The notes beneath the pieces were generated by a model, which had not been told where the DNA came from, made no database searches, and worked only from the letters and a program-made list of their open reading frames with translations. The translations under genes were made by a program, and so were the position numbers. Shown here in pieces: positions 21,604 to 33,647 of a DNA stretch of 64,000 bases (positions are counted from its first letter, which is position 1; each line of letters begins with the position of its first letter). The stretch comes from Pezicula radicicola (taxonomy: Eukaryota > Ascomycota > Leotiomycetes > Helotiales > Dermateaceae), in assembly GCA_003008705.1 (NCBI GenBank), contig PDUO01000027.1, forward strand, positions 438,425 through 502,424, written 5' to 3'.

Positions 21604-23689
21604 ATGCTCCCTCATCAGACGATGCCTCCATTACCTCAAAATCAATACCTCGGACTGCCACAGCGTACCGGGTCGCGACGCTCACGCCCTCGGTCAACAT
21701 CGTCATCGTCTCCTCCCGCATACCCTTTGTCAATTCCCGCGAACAAACTTACGGAAGCTGTGGAACTCTACAAGGCTTATGTCTTAGCAGATCATCTAGC
21801 AGAAAGCAGCAATGCTGCTCAGAGAATGGGCACAACAGGCCGCTCAAGAGCTCGGTCTAATGCAGCTTCATCGGCAGATGGTCACACAGCTACTTCAATG
21901 TCTACTACCGGAGAGCTTGTGCACTTTACAGCCGGTATGTCTTTCGCCCAAAGCCCGACATCTCCGACCGCAGGTGCGGCAGTCTCGCACACAGGCGATC
22001 TTGTTAAAGTCAGGACACGAAGCGCGTTGTCGCCAAAGACTAGGGCTAAGGCTGCATTGATTCGTCACCTGGGTGCGTGCTGGGTCTGTCATAAACGCAG
22101 AGTTCCAGTAAGTTCTTGCGATCCTTGAAGCCTCCCACAAAATATATGGATTCATATTCTGACTTACCAAGTGTCCATTGGAACATCACGACATTGCGAA
22201 GCTCGAAGAACTCTACAATGCCAGAAATGGTACTTCTCCCTACACATCGATTTCAAGTTCTACTCCCAATTCTTCAGGGTTACTCCCGCCTGCCAATCAA
22301 TCGGTGGCAGGTGGCTCGCAAAGCCTGGCATACTCTCTTCGGGGTATCGATGAAATTCGGGGTATCGATGAAGAACGAGAGCCTCAATACCCCCCTGAGC
22401 TCGAGTTAGAGCTTCAATCTCCTGTTGGTCCTACCTTACCACAACGACCCTCTGTACGTACGGTGGAAGATAATAGTACATCGTCGTCGATCATCTTTCA
22501 AATCAACAATGACCCGTATGCATGGACTCTTGATGAGGAACACTTTGCCCTGGGTGTATTTTCTCAATTTGTAGATGCCAATGGCAGTCACATAGGTCGC
22601 TACAAATGCGAATATTTAGGCAGATGCGACGAGCACTTTAATAATACAGAGGACTTGCAGTGCCACTTCGAAGGAGCTCATTTCGCATATTCTCGCATTG
22701 CTCCTCCACATCGATATATCTGCTCAAAGTGCAATGCACTAATCAGTGGATATACAGGACCGTTGGCCACACAAGTCTGTATCAACTGTGGTATCCGAGG
22801 CAGTATCCGACTTTGGGTTTACGGCCGCTTTGTCAAAAATCTATATTATCAACAGTACCCCCCTGATCAGCAAGGTGTTGGTCGTATGTCTACACAAGGC
22901 TCCTTCGGCTCGCAGTCATACGCATCGTCTGATAACAGTTTCTCCATGGAGCAAACAGGACCGGGATCGGACGAAAATATGAACTCAGGAACGAATCAGG
23001 GTGGATATTATTATCCTAATAGCAATAATGGTAAGAGCGAACGCTAACTAATCCCTCTATTGAGATGCTTGTTATTTCTATCGTACTAGCTTAGGAAACG
23101 GAATATGTGAAGACGTAGAGCTAATGGTCGTGAATGTAGGTCATACATATGCAGAACCCAGCGCCGGTGGTTATCAATATGGCCAAACTTACTATCAGAA
23201 TTACGGGTTCCAGAGCAACAGTTTCCGTGCAGCTCAGCTGCCTTCGACAAAGATAGGTCTTATCCATGCTTCTCAGAGCAAGACTGTTGGCCGGCTTTCC
23301 CTTTGGAAAGTCATCGGTCTACTCTTAGCCCTACTGCTTGCAATACTCTTCGGTCTAGAAACATTTTCCTGGGTCAGCGTGAATGCGCATAACATGTTTC
23401 GCAACCTTCTCGCTTTGGAAGACCACCTACCGACGTTGGGCTTTATTGTCATCTTAGCGTCGAGTGTTTCGTGCTGGTGTCTTAAACTTATCGCTGTTCC
23501 TCGCATTAGACGGAGGAGACGGACAAGTTGTGTAAGGACTTCTTTGGCCAATGAATGATATATTGCTAATATCGGCCCCAGAAATCTAGGTGTCCTCTAC
23601 ACGACATACCCCAGGTTACGGTCGGCCTACGTTGGCAGGTGGATAGTAGTACGGCAGACACTTATGCCTATGGCGGCGAATATTCATGA
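21604..23689 (+). CDS. Zinc-motif protein with two C-terminal membrane helices
   Basis: Four exons (introns 22108-22171, 23031-23139, 23532-23581) give a protein of about 620 aa. The N-terminus is S/P/R rich. A conserved block spans the first intron and rebuilds as HLGACWVCHKRRVPCPLEHHD, with three cysteines and two histidines. Later come a C2H2-like finger (KCEYLGRCDEHF then CHFEGAHF; C-x5-C-x12-H-x4-H) and a CxxC...CxxC ribbon (ICSKC, CINC). Near the C-terminus are two hydrophobic segments (VIGLLLALLLAILFGLETF and LGFIVILASSVSCWCLKLI), then a basic RRRRR patch. I know similar proteins only as fungal hypotheticals. Zinc binding and membrane anchoring are read from sequence; the role is unknown. 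Confidence 0.8.
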
Positions 23690-24924
23690 ACGTCGTACCA
23701 TATGTGCCCGCACTGACCTTCCTCCACGAATTCTCGCAATTGCTCCCCGAGGAGAATACGGCTACTCAGACTGTCAAACAATTATGATTGATGAATAATC
23801 TTCACGCATTTGGTTATGTACCACTGCAGCAAAAGCATATGCTCTTGCACTCTCTGTTTTTGTTTATCATATGGGTTCGGTTTTCCATGCACAGCATGTA
23901 GACTTTTTCACGGCTCACGCCTGGCACCTGTATCATTACCAGCACTCCCCTTCACCTTTCCACTCATTTGCTTTTATATAGGAGGGGATCAGTTGCGGTT
24001 GGGCATACAGCGGGCGCATAGTGATGGGGCGTTCTTGTTTCTACTGTACGTCCAGATACTTTATATACTACGTCGTTCCAACAAACAGGCATATCCCATT
24101 AGCAAAGGTTGTGTTTTGTGAGTCAGCCGGATTGTATATCTCGCCGATTGCTCTGGACGGCGTGGAAAAGGCGAGGTGCGAGAACGGACTTCACCAAGCG
24201 TCGCCAATCTATATAATGGTCCTTCTGTCCACCCTCTCTTCCCCAGAGGCCTCCCATAAAATTTGCAGACTTTGGTTGCCAAGGGGCAGCTACATTGGTC
24301 AATGGCACAGTCAGAGGTCATCTGGAGCTAAGATGGTGTCAACGTGCGCCATTGAGGGCCACAGAGGCCAAAGAAGGCCGCAGGAGGAGCAGCAGTGCTG
24401 CAGCACAGCATGGCTTGGAAAGTTGGAGCCTTGGGGGAGTCATCATCCCACTCACCAACGCTAAACCAAATACGCTCGCCGGATGACAATGTTTGAAGCT
24501 TGTCGAGGGCTTTGCAGTCTCGGGGCCAATCACAGAGAAGCACTTACACGAAGCGAGAGATTTCATTCGCTAGTGGACCCTTCGTAGCTGGCGGTCCCCC
24601 CAGAGTGCCTTCCCAAACGGTCTCGCCGATGCTGAGATCTGTAAATGTCGTAAATGCGCCTTGAGACGTGCCTCGCATCCAATTGTCATATGTAGTGCCC
24701 AACGTTCCTCGCTGCCTGAGCTCTTTCTTTCAATCCTTTCCACCAGTTCTTTCTTGCCAATTAGTCCAATTGCGACGACGACGACGACGACGACTCAGCA
24801 ACACGACGCTGGAGTCTCTCGGTGATCCAAACCCACCATAACTCCCCTCACCTCACCCTAACCCTCACCCTCACGATAACACCCTACGATAAGGCTGAAA
24901 TAATTGCCCCATCACTCAATTGCA
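23690..24924. other. Intergenic region
   Basis: There is no supported gene. ORFs at 23810-24560 overlap on both strands and lack features. A trinucleotide repeat lies at 24773-24794, and the last 100 bases are rich in ACCCTCACC-type leader sequence. Confidence 0.5.
24773..24794. repeat. CGA trinucleotide microsatellite
   Basis: About seven tandem copies of CGA roughly 130 bases upstream of the next ATG. Confidence 0.85.
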
Positions 24925-27423
24925 ATGGACTCCTCTTCCTCCACCATGCATACCCAACCGCATAACCACCACATCATGGGCTTCACTTCTTTCACCATCA
25001 CCCAGGCTTTCCTCGGCGCTCCTCTCCAGTTCAACCCTGTCCTGGGTTCCAAGGAGCTCGAGAGCCTAGTCGACGCCTATGTTCCTGGCCCTACCCCCAA
25101 GGCCGATAAACTGTCCGAAATCACCATTGACTTCTACAAGTTCGCAACGGTCGATCTCAATTCAGGTGCCTTGATTCGCAAATACAATATCTTCCCCTCT
25201 CCCTATGCATCCAGCCCATCTGCGTCGGCGGCATTCAGCCCTCCTCCAATGTTCACTCCATCGCCAAGCTCGTCGGGATACATTTCCTCCTTTGTCGCAC
25301 AAACACCTCCGACAGCTACGACAGCCACACATCGTGCACGCGGCTCCAAGGTCACAAAGAAGCCAACCAAGAAACAAGCCAAAGCTGCCACCGAGCGCTT
25401 GCCTGGCTTCTCCATAATGACAAAAGATGGAATCGATGTCACCACATCTGCAGGTCGAGGAACTAAGACGAAAGAGCAGAGAGAGCATGCGCATTTGATG
25501 CGCATTATGAAGGCTTGCGATGCGTGCAAGAAGAAGAAGGTCAGATGTGACCCTTCACACCGGAGAGCTGGTACGGAAATGTCGACGAGTACGAGTACGA
25601 AGACCTCGAGTCCTAGTAAAAGTCCGACGTCTTCAACGCCTTCTTTAACCCAACAAGCTTCATTCACGAGCGACAACAGCATGTCTTCATTTGCTCCCAA
25701 CGCAATCAACGACTTTGTACTGTTTCCTGAGACTCCTGCCTCGGAGTGGAATCCAGCCGACGTCTCTGATCCTTTCGCTGTCTCGCAAGGTTCCGAGCTG
25801 ATTGATTTTGACTTCGATATTAACTCGCTTGGCGGTTTGGACAACTTCCCTGACCAGTTCTTCGATTTCCCATCTTATGGCGGGGAGACAAACTTCCACC
25901 AGACTCAACCGTTCGATTACACTCCATTCGGCGCAGACCAATTCGGCCTAGATCAATTTGGCCCGTCAGCTTTCATGCCAGTTGCTCATACTACGAGCTC
26001 ACACTCCTTGAGTTCACTCTCCCCAAGTTCAGGCTCAAGCTCAGGCTCAGGCCTAGGCCAGGGCTCTTACTCACAATCGGACTTGGAAGGCTCATTATCG
26101 ATATGTCATACTGCAAGCTCACACACGTCGGCAACAGGCTCTCCTTCTGATTCGCAAGGCTCACTTCCAGGTTCTCAATTCACGAGTTCAATTCTGAACT
26201 CGGACTCGGATCTCCAAGGCTGCTTACCAGTTTCTCAGCCCTCAAGCTTCCAGGCCTCAAGCTCGGGCTCTCCACAAGTATGGTCGCCAGATCAACACCC
26301 GGCTCTATCACCTCAAGTACCACAAGATTCATGGTTCTCCCTCAGTTCGCCAGCGGCGACTTTGCAACAAGGTGAAGGCACGATGCATCATGAGATACCA
26401 GCTGCTCTACACTGGAGTATTTCAGAACGACCGGGAGATCTTGCAGTAGATCACATCTCCTATGCTGATCCAGGAGATCAAGTTCCACCACGCCTGAGAC
26501 ACAACCGTCTTGACTCCGAGGGACAATCAAAAGTCATCCAGTCTCCGTCCGACTACCATCCTGGCGTTCCTTCCGCCAATCATACTGAGGGATCTCAAGC
26601 TGTTGTGGAGTCCCTCAGATCGGAAAGCAATTCACTTGTTGCTACTCGTTCATCCACTCAGCCACAGCAATCCTCAAACGGCAGGTATCAATCTATTCTT
26701 GCCAACTCATCCAATGAGGATCGCTTCTCTCCCCATGGAGAGGATACATCATCTCTTCGCCAGGATCGACTGTCCGGAGAGGATAACAGTGGCCAGCGCA
26801 CGCTGGTCACCGAAACACAGCTTCGCATGCGCGGCTTGTCTGAGGATCATGATCACAAGATCATTGAGCGGACGAGTCCGCAAGAAGCAAGAGCCAAGTT
26901 CTTCCTACCAGCACCGTTTGATATGGGCAAGATTGTCCGGAAAACTGTGTCTGGCCAGACTTCATGGGGTGCTTTCCCTGCGACTGAGATTCTGACTGCC
27001 CCAAGCTTTGCTGAGACTATGCTCGAGTCCCCTCACTCCGTCCTTTGCCGGACTACACCCTCACTGCAATCTACCGTTTCCCCCCTCACCACAATCAAAT
27101 CAACACTTACTATTGCCGCCGCTGCTGCATACATTGGATCTGACACGACTACAGTCGCTGGAATGCTTCTTGCCTGCGTCTTTTACTTTGCTATGGCAAT
27201 GGCGGCGAAACATGTTCTGCTTTCTTGCATGGACTTTACTGCAGCTTTGATATCGTCGACGACTGCATCCTCGATGTCTGGCTCCAGCTTCGAAAGAACT
27301 TTGGAAGGCTTAAACGCCGGAAGAAGAATAGTGTCGAGAAGATTGGGCTCTGGAAGGAAAGACTTTGGTAGACCGAACGGTGGGAAATGGGCTGGTATGC
27401 GAATGGTGGAATGCTTGTCCTAA
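24925..27423 (+). CDS. Large low-complexity protein with half a Zn-cluster motif
   Basis: A single exon of 832 aa from the ATG at 24925 (MDSSSSTMHTQ). Residues about 12-85 form a conserved-looking domain (FTSFTITQAFLGAPLQFNPVLG to LIRKYNIFPSP). Near residue 198 is KACDACKKKKVRCDPSHRR, the first half of a Zn2Cys6 cluster (C-x2-C-x6-C), but the second cysteine trio is absent; what follows is S/T/P-rich. The middle is disordered with D/F-rich segments (PDQFFDFPSY), like an acidic activation region. Near the C-terminus is a hydrophobic stretch (TTTVAGMLLACVFYFAMAMA) that could span a membrane, followed by a basic tail. It is probably a fungal-specific protein; whether it binds DNA is doubtful with only three cysteines. 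Confidence 0.75.
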   Translation: MDSSSSTMHTQPHNHHIMGFTSFTITQAFLGAPLQFNPVLGSKELESLVDAYVPGPTPKADKLSEITIDFYKFATVDLNSGALIRKYNIFPSPYASSPSASAAFSPPPMFTPSPSSSGYISSFVAQTPPTATTATHRARGSKVTKKPTKKQAKAATERLPGFSIMTKDGIDVTTSAGRGTKTKEQREHAHLMRIMKACDACKKKKVRCDPSHRRAGTEMSTSTSTKTSSPSKSPTSSTPSLTQQASFTSDNSMSSFAPNAINDFVLFPETPASEWNPADVSDPFAVSQGSELIDFDFDINSLGGLDNFPDQFFDFPSYGGETNFHQTQPFDYTPFGADQFGLDQFGPSAFMPVAHTTSSHSLSSLSPSSGSSSGSGLGQGSYSQSDLEGSLSICHTASSHTSATGSPSDSQGSLPGSQFTSSILNSDSDLQGCLPVSQPSSFQASSSGSPQVWSPDQHPALSPQVPQDSWFSLSSPAATLQQGEGTMHHEIPAALHWSISERPGDLAVDHISYADPGDQVPPRLRHNRLDSEGQSKVIQSPSDYHPGVPSANHTEGSQAVVESLRSESNSLVATRSSTQPQQSSNGRYQSILANSSNEDRFSPHGEDTSSLRQDRLSGEDNSGQRTLVTETQLRMRGLSEDHDHKIIERTSPQEARAKFFLPAPFDMGKIVRKTVSGQTSWGAFPATEILTAPSFAETMLESPHSVLCRTTPSLQSTVSPLTTIKSTLTIAAAAAYIGSDTTTVAGMLLACVFYFAMAMAAKHVLLSCMDFTAALISSTTASSMSGSSFERTLEGLNAGRRIVSRRLGSGRKDFGRPNGGKWAGMRMVECLS

Positions 27424-28327
27424 GTGGTCACATTTAGTGGGGATAAGAACTGTATGATTGGAAGACCAGTAATGATGTGAGTCTCACTTATGAAAGTCGG
27501 ACTTTGTTGTTTTGTTTTGATAGCGAGTAAGCGAGCGTCAAAAGCTCTTGTTACAAAAGCGTTGTAATTGTAGCCACAGGTCTTTAGAGAGTGGTTGCCC
27601 AAAAAGGAGTAGATGTTCATATCATTGAATGAATGAAGATATAGCAGTGGCTATATATAATTATCGGCCTCTGGAATGATTGTTTAAGTGTCTTTTATAC
27701 CCTTCCTCCCTTAAGTGGTGTCTGTCTAAACTCATATGCACCGTAGTCTTGTATCCGTCCTCCAAGAGTGTAGATAAAGCTACAAGTAGAGCTAGTATAC
27801 AAAGTAGATGATTAGAACTTGTATATATAGTGTAGTAGAATAATTTTTATGAAAACTATAGGAAGTTATAGGTATTGGGTGCATAAGTAGGTACCTAGGT
27901 AAAAGAGAGGAAGAAGAATGAACGAGAAGGGAAGAGTAGGGGGTTCGCTAGTAGAGTAAGAGATAGTATAATGTTGAACGGATTGGTTACTAGGGAGAAA
28001 CATGCTAACATGTGGGTAGGGCGAAGGTATTGATTGTATTCTGTGAGGAGTAAAGGGAGCTCTGGCATTGGGCTTTTTGTAGTAGCCATAGGTTAGGTAT
28101 AAGGGGAGTCGGTTCTAGTAGCTATGCATTTAGCTATTTAATTCAGCTACTTATCTATCTATGTATTTTTGAATAAGTAGAGATGACTGATAGGAATGGT
28201 CCATCTATCGTCACCCTTCCAAAATTCATCCAGCCATCCCTTTGGATTTTCTATTCATCACCATCACCTCCTCTTCCTTTGCCTTCACTCACAAATCATC
28301 CCCTCATAAAGGCCTTAGCCTCAACAC
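27424..28327. other. AT-rich region between convergent genes
   Basis: This holds the 3' ends of two convergent genes. It is AT-rich with many TAGGTA/TAGTAG-like words and no supported gene. Confidence 0.55.
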
Positions 28328-31300
28328 TTAACTACCCATACTAGTCATCCCTTCAGCCCTCCCGAATTCAAGTACTCTCCCTTTCCCAAGAACAACACAC
28401 CACTCAGCTCCCTCTACAGCTTCCACCCGATGCGCAATAGTAACAACCGTACTACCGCTCAATTCCTCTCTAATCAACACTTGAATCCTACTCGCCGTCT
28501 CCTTGTCAATACTGGCAGTAGCTTCATCCATAACAACAATTGGACTCCTTCTCAATAATGCCCTAGCCAATCCTACTAATTGTCTCTGTCCTTGACTTAG
28601 ATTCTTACCTCCTGAATCTATGATCATATCGAGAGTCCAGTTGTGTCTTTCTGCTACTATTTTTTCGAGGACTGAGGCACATTCGTAGTCGCTGTATTCG
28701 TCCAGGGGGTCGAGGTTCATACGCATGCTGCCTGGGAAAAGTACGGGTTCTTGAGCGAGGAAAGTTACGCGTTTGCGTAGGGCTTGGGTTGACACTTTTG
28801 AGATGTCGATACCATCAATCAGAATTCTTCCAGTGCTCGGTAAAGTGGTGGCCAATAATGCAAGAGCTAGCGTACTCTTGCCAGATCCAGTTCGCCCGAT
28901 AAGAGCAGTTGTAGAACCCCCCTTTATGGTAAGCGAGATGTTGGAGAGCGCAGGGTCGAGATGTGGCGCGTAGCGCATTGTTACATCTTCAAATACAATA
29001 TCGGATCCTAGGGATGGCCACCATGCTGGGGGATCTAAGGATCCTGGTGGTTCTTGCTCGAGATGAAGGAGTTCTACTACTCGTTCTACAGAAACGAAAT
29101 CCATTTGGAGTTGGCCGTATTGTTTGCAGAGTGCATGGGTTGCAGTGACGAATTTGCCGGCGGCGGTAAGTAGGAAGGCCGTTAGGCCTGGTGAGACTCC
29201 TGTGTAGAGAGCCATGACTGTTAGGAGGAAGGTGGAGAAGGCTGAGAGGTTGTCGAAGCGGTACATTAGCCAGGCTTGGAGACTCCAGTAGAAGTGATCC
29301 ATCTTCTGGAATTTATCCGTTACTTCGATTACACGGTCTTGGAAGCGGTGTTGTGCGCAATAGGCACGGATGGTTGTTAGGCCTTCGGTTAGAGCACCGA
29401 AATTGGATATCAAGGGGGAGAGGGAAACCATTTCGAGACGGCGGAGGGATTGAGAGCTTGGGAGGAAGTGGAGGAAGATGCTGATGAAGGTCATGGTCAG
29501 AAGGATTGCGAAGGCTAGGAAGTAAGGTGTCACTGAAGCGATGACGATAATCGAGGAAATCCAGGATATCGACAGGAAGGCTACATATTGGAACTGTTCG
29601 CTTATGTTGCCGTCAACGGTGTTGATGTCTGAGGTAAGTCGATTCATTAAGCGACCGACTGGTGTAACATCGTAAAATCTGAATGTGGCATGAGTGACTC
29701 GAGTCATAACTCGCTCAAACATCTGCTTTCCAGCCTTGTAGACTATGACGAGCATGAAGCATTGGGAAACCAGATAACAGACAGCGTTTGCTGTGGCTAT
29801 CAAAAAGAAGCCGATGAGCCATGGGTGGATGTTTTTCTCCGGTGATGGTAGTTTGTCGAAAGGATTTGAGAAAATTTGTTCAAATGGTTCATCGTATGCT
29901 TCGCCCCATTGCTTCAGGAACCATGTCTCGCCGACATCGATAGCGCGGTTCAAGGCTATGAGACACACCATAATGAACCACCATTTTAGCTTTCCGGCCT
30001 TGATGTACTCCCAGTATATAGACGCCTTAACGCCTCCGTGGGCTCGCTTCTCATCATCCATGAACTTGTCCGGTACTGCAGCCAGAGCTTGTTCTTCGTT
30101 CAAAGTCTGGCCGTCCACAGCCGAATCCGAAGATTTTACTCTGTGCAACTCATCGAAAGGAACAGAATCTGGTGGGAGGACTTCCGCTCTTCCATTGGAT
30201 ATCTGGACAATTTGTTTCGCTAGGCCGAGACATAATTCAGTCCGATGAGTAACAAGAATGGTTGTCCTGTCCTTCAAGAGAGGTCCGGCTAAGCACCTAC
30301 GGACAATCGTTTCCGCAGTCTGATGATCCAGAGCAGAGAGAGGGTCGTCAAGGAATAACACCCTCGCCTTGGAATACACTGCTCTTGCTAGAGAAACACG
30401 AGCCTTCTGTCCTCCTGATAGGCCGATACCGTTCTCACCGATCATCGAGAGATCACCGTGCTTGAAATTTGCCATATCGGGGATCAATGCACAGGCTTCT
30501 AGGACCTGCTTATAGCGAGCGTCTTCATACGGTGAAGAGAACAGGATATTTTCTCTGATACTCATGCTTTGCAACCAAGGGGTTTGGGCACAATAGCCAA
30601 CAACCTCACTTGAGCGGTTATACTCACCTTCTTTCAGGTCAAGTTCACCGAGCAGAGCTTGAAGAAGAGCTGTCTTTCCTGCGCCTACCTCTCCGCAGAC
30701 AACTGTCAAGCCAGCTGGAAATGACAGCGTGATGTCTGAGAGAACAAACTCGGAGGCACCAGGCCAAGAAAATGAAGCGTGGATAATCTCAGGCTGCTCC
30801 TTGAAAAATTGATTGTCACCAACATCTTCTTTGTCAGGCTCGTGCATAAACTCCTCGATACGTCCAACAGCAACTTTTGCGTTCAAAAGTACAGTAATAA
30901 GATTTGGCAGCTCTCGAAGACTTGCTTCCAACATCTTGAAGAGTTGGATTGCTGGAAATGCTATGTCGACTCTCAAAGGCTTACCTGCCAAAGCAGTATA
31001 GGCATAGAATGCTGCAACAGGAAACATACCGCTGGAAAAGGTATTGGTAAAATAGATCAAGATACGCCACAGTCCAGTGATGACCCTGAGTGTTAATTCG
31101 AATTGTCTTGATTCCATGATGCGGGCGAGCCAAACTTCTTGCCATCCATACCTAGGAAAGAAAGTTAGTATTCGCTGAGGCCTCATGTCAAGAGAAAGAA
31201 AGGCCAAATACCCGTCCATGCTGGGGTAGGGAAATACATACCATCGCAAATGGCGAATCGACTCCACTAGTTGGGAAATTTTATTCAGCTTGGTATCCGT

Positions 31301-33134
31301 TGCAACTCTACGCTTCTTCTCGAAATGCAAAAGTGCTCGAGCAATCAAGGCATTGACACCTTGTGCAAAGAAAACTGTAAGCACTCCAACGAGACAAGCC
31401 CATCCTATCAAACGCCATATCAGAATGACTGAGAAGACCAAACTGAGTGGTTGAGTGATTACGGAGGAGAACTCCCAGAATCTAGAGAAAGGTGTCAGTA
31501 AAAGTTCGCAAAATACATTTCACAACTAAGGCGAATGTCTCCAAATGAAACGCGCTATGGAGTTACCTTTGTGCGACCTCATATGCATCAAAACTAAAAT
31601 GGTGTGTCAGCTCTGATGGTAATTGCTAGAATTTGCGGACCTACCGCATGAGATTCATGATCTTTCCCATTGTGGCCAACTTATTCGGTTTACTCTCAGT
31701 CTTTGCTTTGGATCGAAACGGCTTAGCAAGATAGTCAATCGCCCTCTTCCACTTGGGGCGATCGATTTCATCCATCGTGCCATTCATATCTTTAGTGTTT
31801 TCTTCAACAGGAGCTTTAGTGCTCACAGTGACAGCTTTTCTCGACAGTGTCTTCTCATACAACATAGTAATCATCTCTCCTCGTGATCTCTCGTAGGCAC
31901 GTCTTCCATACCAGAGACTGAAGACGGCCGATTGACATGAGATCAGACGAGCAACGAGTGACAGGAGAGCATATGTAAAAGCGGCATGTCTAGGTGCTCG
32001 GCGATCTTCCATACTTTGGAGAATCTTCTGCAAGAGTACAGGAGCTGAGAAATCTGGGATAATCATCAGTAAGAGAGTCTTCCTTTCGATTTATGGTATA
32101 GGCATTCTTACTTGCGACAAGCTCTATAATGGCCAACATAGTGAGCAGAGCAAGGTCGATCCCATTGGCAACCAAAAGCCTCCTCAGAACCGTGCCCTTG
32201 AGTTCTCTGAATCTATCATGAAGCATTCTATGCTTAAACTCATATCCCAAATCCCATACATCTTCATCATTCAATTGCCTTGAAATCCCCAACTTAGTCA
32301 GAGGTAACATCCACGACACACTCATAAATTGCCATAGCGTCAAATTGTCCTCTGGGGTCCTCAGGTCAGAAGTCGGCCGACCAAAGGCTGGACTGATTTG
32401 CTCCTTTGACAGACTGGGATCTCGTAATGGCATATTAAGGATGATTATGATAGCGGCGAATGCCAAGCATGTTGTGATGATAGGAGAATCTGGCGTGAAA
32501 GCGTACTTTTGTAGTCTTTGGATGCTATCGGCCATGATGATGAATTGCGTGATGAACATGCTGACGTAAAGCACGAGCAAAGCCTTTGGTGTTGATGACG
32601 GACGATTTATGGAAATATAAAGAGAGGCAAATGCCCATGATACCGCAGGACATATCATCTCCAATTGAATCGAGGGTCGGAAAATCGAGAGGGTTTGAAG
32701 TACACATCCCGTGACAGAGGCAAGAAGTAAGGCACTTACCAGCCGTCCTAAAGGCTTTTCTTGCTCAACACTTGGGATTTCCTCTTCTTCTGTAGGCTCC
32801 TCGACAAACGTTTTCAACCAGCTCGGTGTCCACCGATTGACTTGGAAAAACTTCAGCACAATCCCCAAAAGAATGCATGCTGTTACGACAGCAGGAATTG
32901 CTGAAATGAAGGGAAGAACGCATATTTCAAAGCGAGCGTTAACTGGATCCTATATTTGCGACGAATTAGCTCTTGATTCCAGATATTCATGTGTTTACTT
33001 GCTGGGCCACATACCCAGATACGAGAGCATTGCGGTGGGCTTAGGGCAATGCTCTTATTATCCTGCTCAAAGCGATGCAGGAAGTGGCTCTCATCGCCAT
33101 TCTGGACCAACAATGCCAAAGTTGATTGAAGCAT
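28328..33134 (-). CDS. ABCC-type (MRP) ABC transporter
   Basis: A full-length multidrug-resistance-associated-type transporter of about 1,480 aa in six exons, starting at MLQSTLALLVQNGD. Introns rejoin conserved text: CSRIW+DPVNARFE, ELVA+NFSAPVLL, LMR+FDAYEVAQR+FWEFSS and RHLRW+YGWQEVW (the last intron, 31152-31241, is 90 bp without a stop). The order is TMD0-like helices, TMD1, NBD1 (Walker A GEVGAGKT, signature LSGGQKARVSLARA, Walker B VLFLDDPLSALD), TMD2, NBD2 (Walker A GRTGSGKS, signature LSQGQRQLVGLARA, Walker B IVVMDEATASID). NBD2 keeps the catalytic glutamate and NBD1 has aspartate there, the usual ABCC asymmetry. Fungal relatives are vacuolar or plasma-membrane exporters of conjugates, bile acids or toxins. 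The substrate is unknown. Confidence 0.92.
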
Positions 33135-33647
33135 TGTTGTCGTCGTTTTACATAGTTCACCTCACCGCCGAAGGTTGGAGGAAGGATGGAAGCAGAGAGA
33201 GCAAGGAGAGCAAGAAGCCAAGAGCATGTCCTGCAGGTGAAGTGGGGGCCTGTCGCCTAAAGCACCAAACCTGAAAGCCCCGCCACTCTTGAGGATTAGA
33301 GTGGGGTCTCCCGTGCATAAATAGTGGCTGACACTTACATACCCATCCATGCCTTCCTGAGCTACCTTCAAGTAACGTTTCCTCCATTGTGGGCAAGTAC
33401 ACTAAGGAAACATGGAATTTGACTATCGATAGAGCTTCATGTTGAACATAACAAAACAAATGCAAGGAAAGAGAAAGGCATGAACAGTCTGGTGGTTCAA
33501 GCAGCTTGAGTCCTCTGCCCAATGTCATTTGTACGGCATATACTTCATTTGTTCTTTCTTTCTTTCTTTCTTTACACTACTCTGAGAACCACAGGTAGTA
33601 TTGTTGGAGTCTCGCTACTTATATCCCCAAGATATATCCGTACAACC
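33135..33647. other. ABC transporter promoter and mec1 3' end
   Basis: This gap between two minus-strand genes contains a TTTC microsatellite at 33552-33573. No gene is supported; ORFs here are short and overlap on both strands. Confidence 0.5.
33552..33573. repeat. TTTC microsatellite
   Basis: About five tandem copies of TTTC. Confidence 0.85.
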
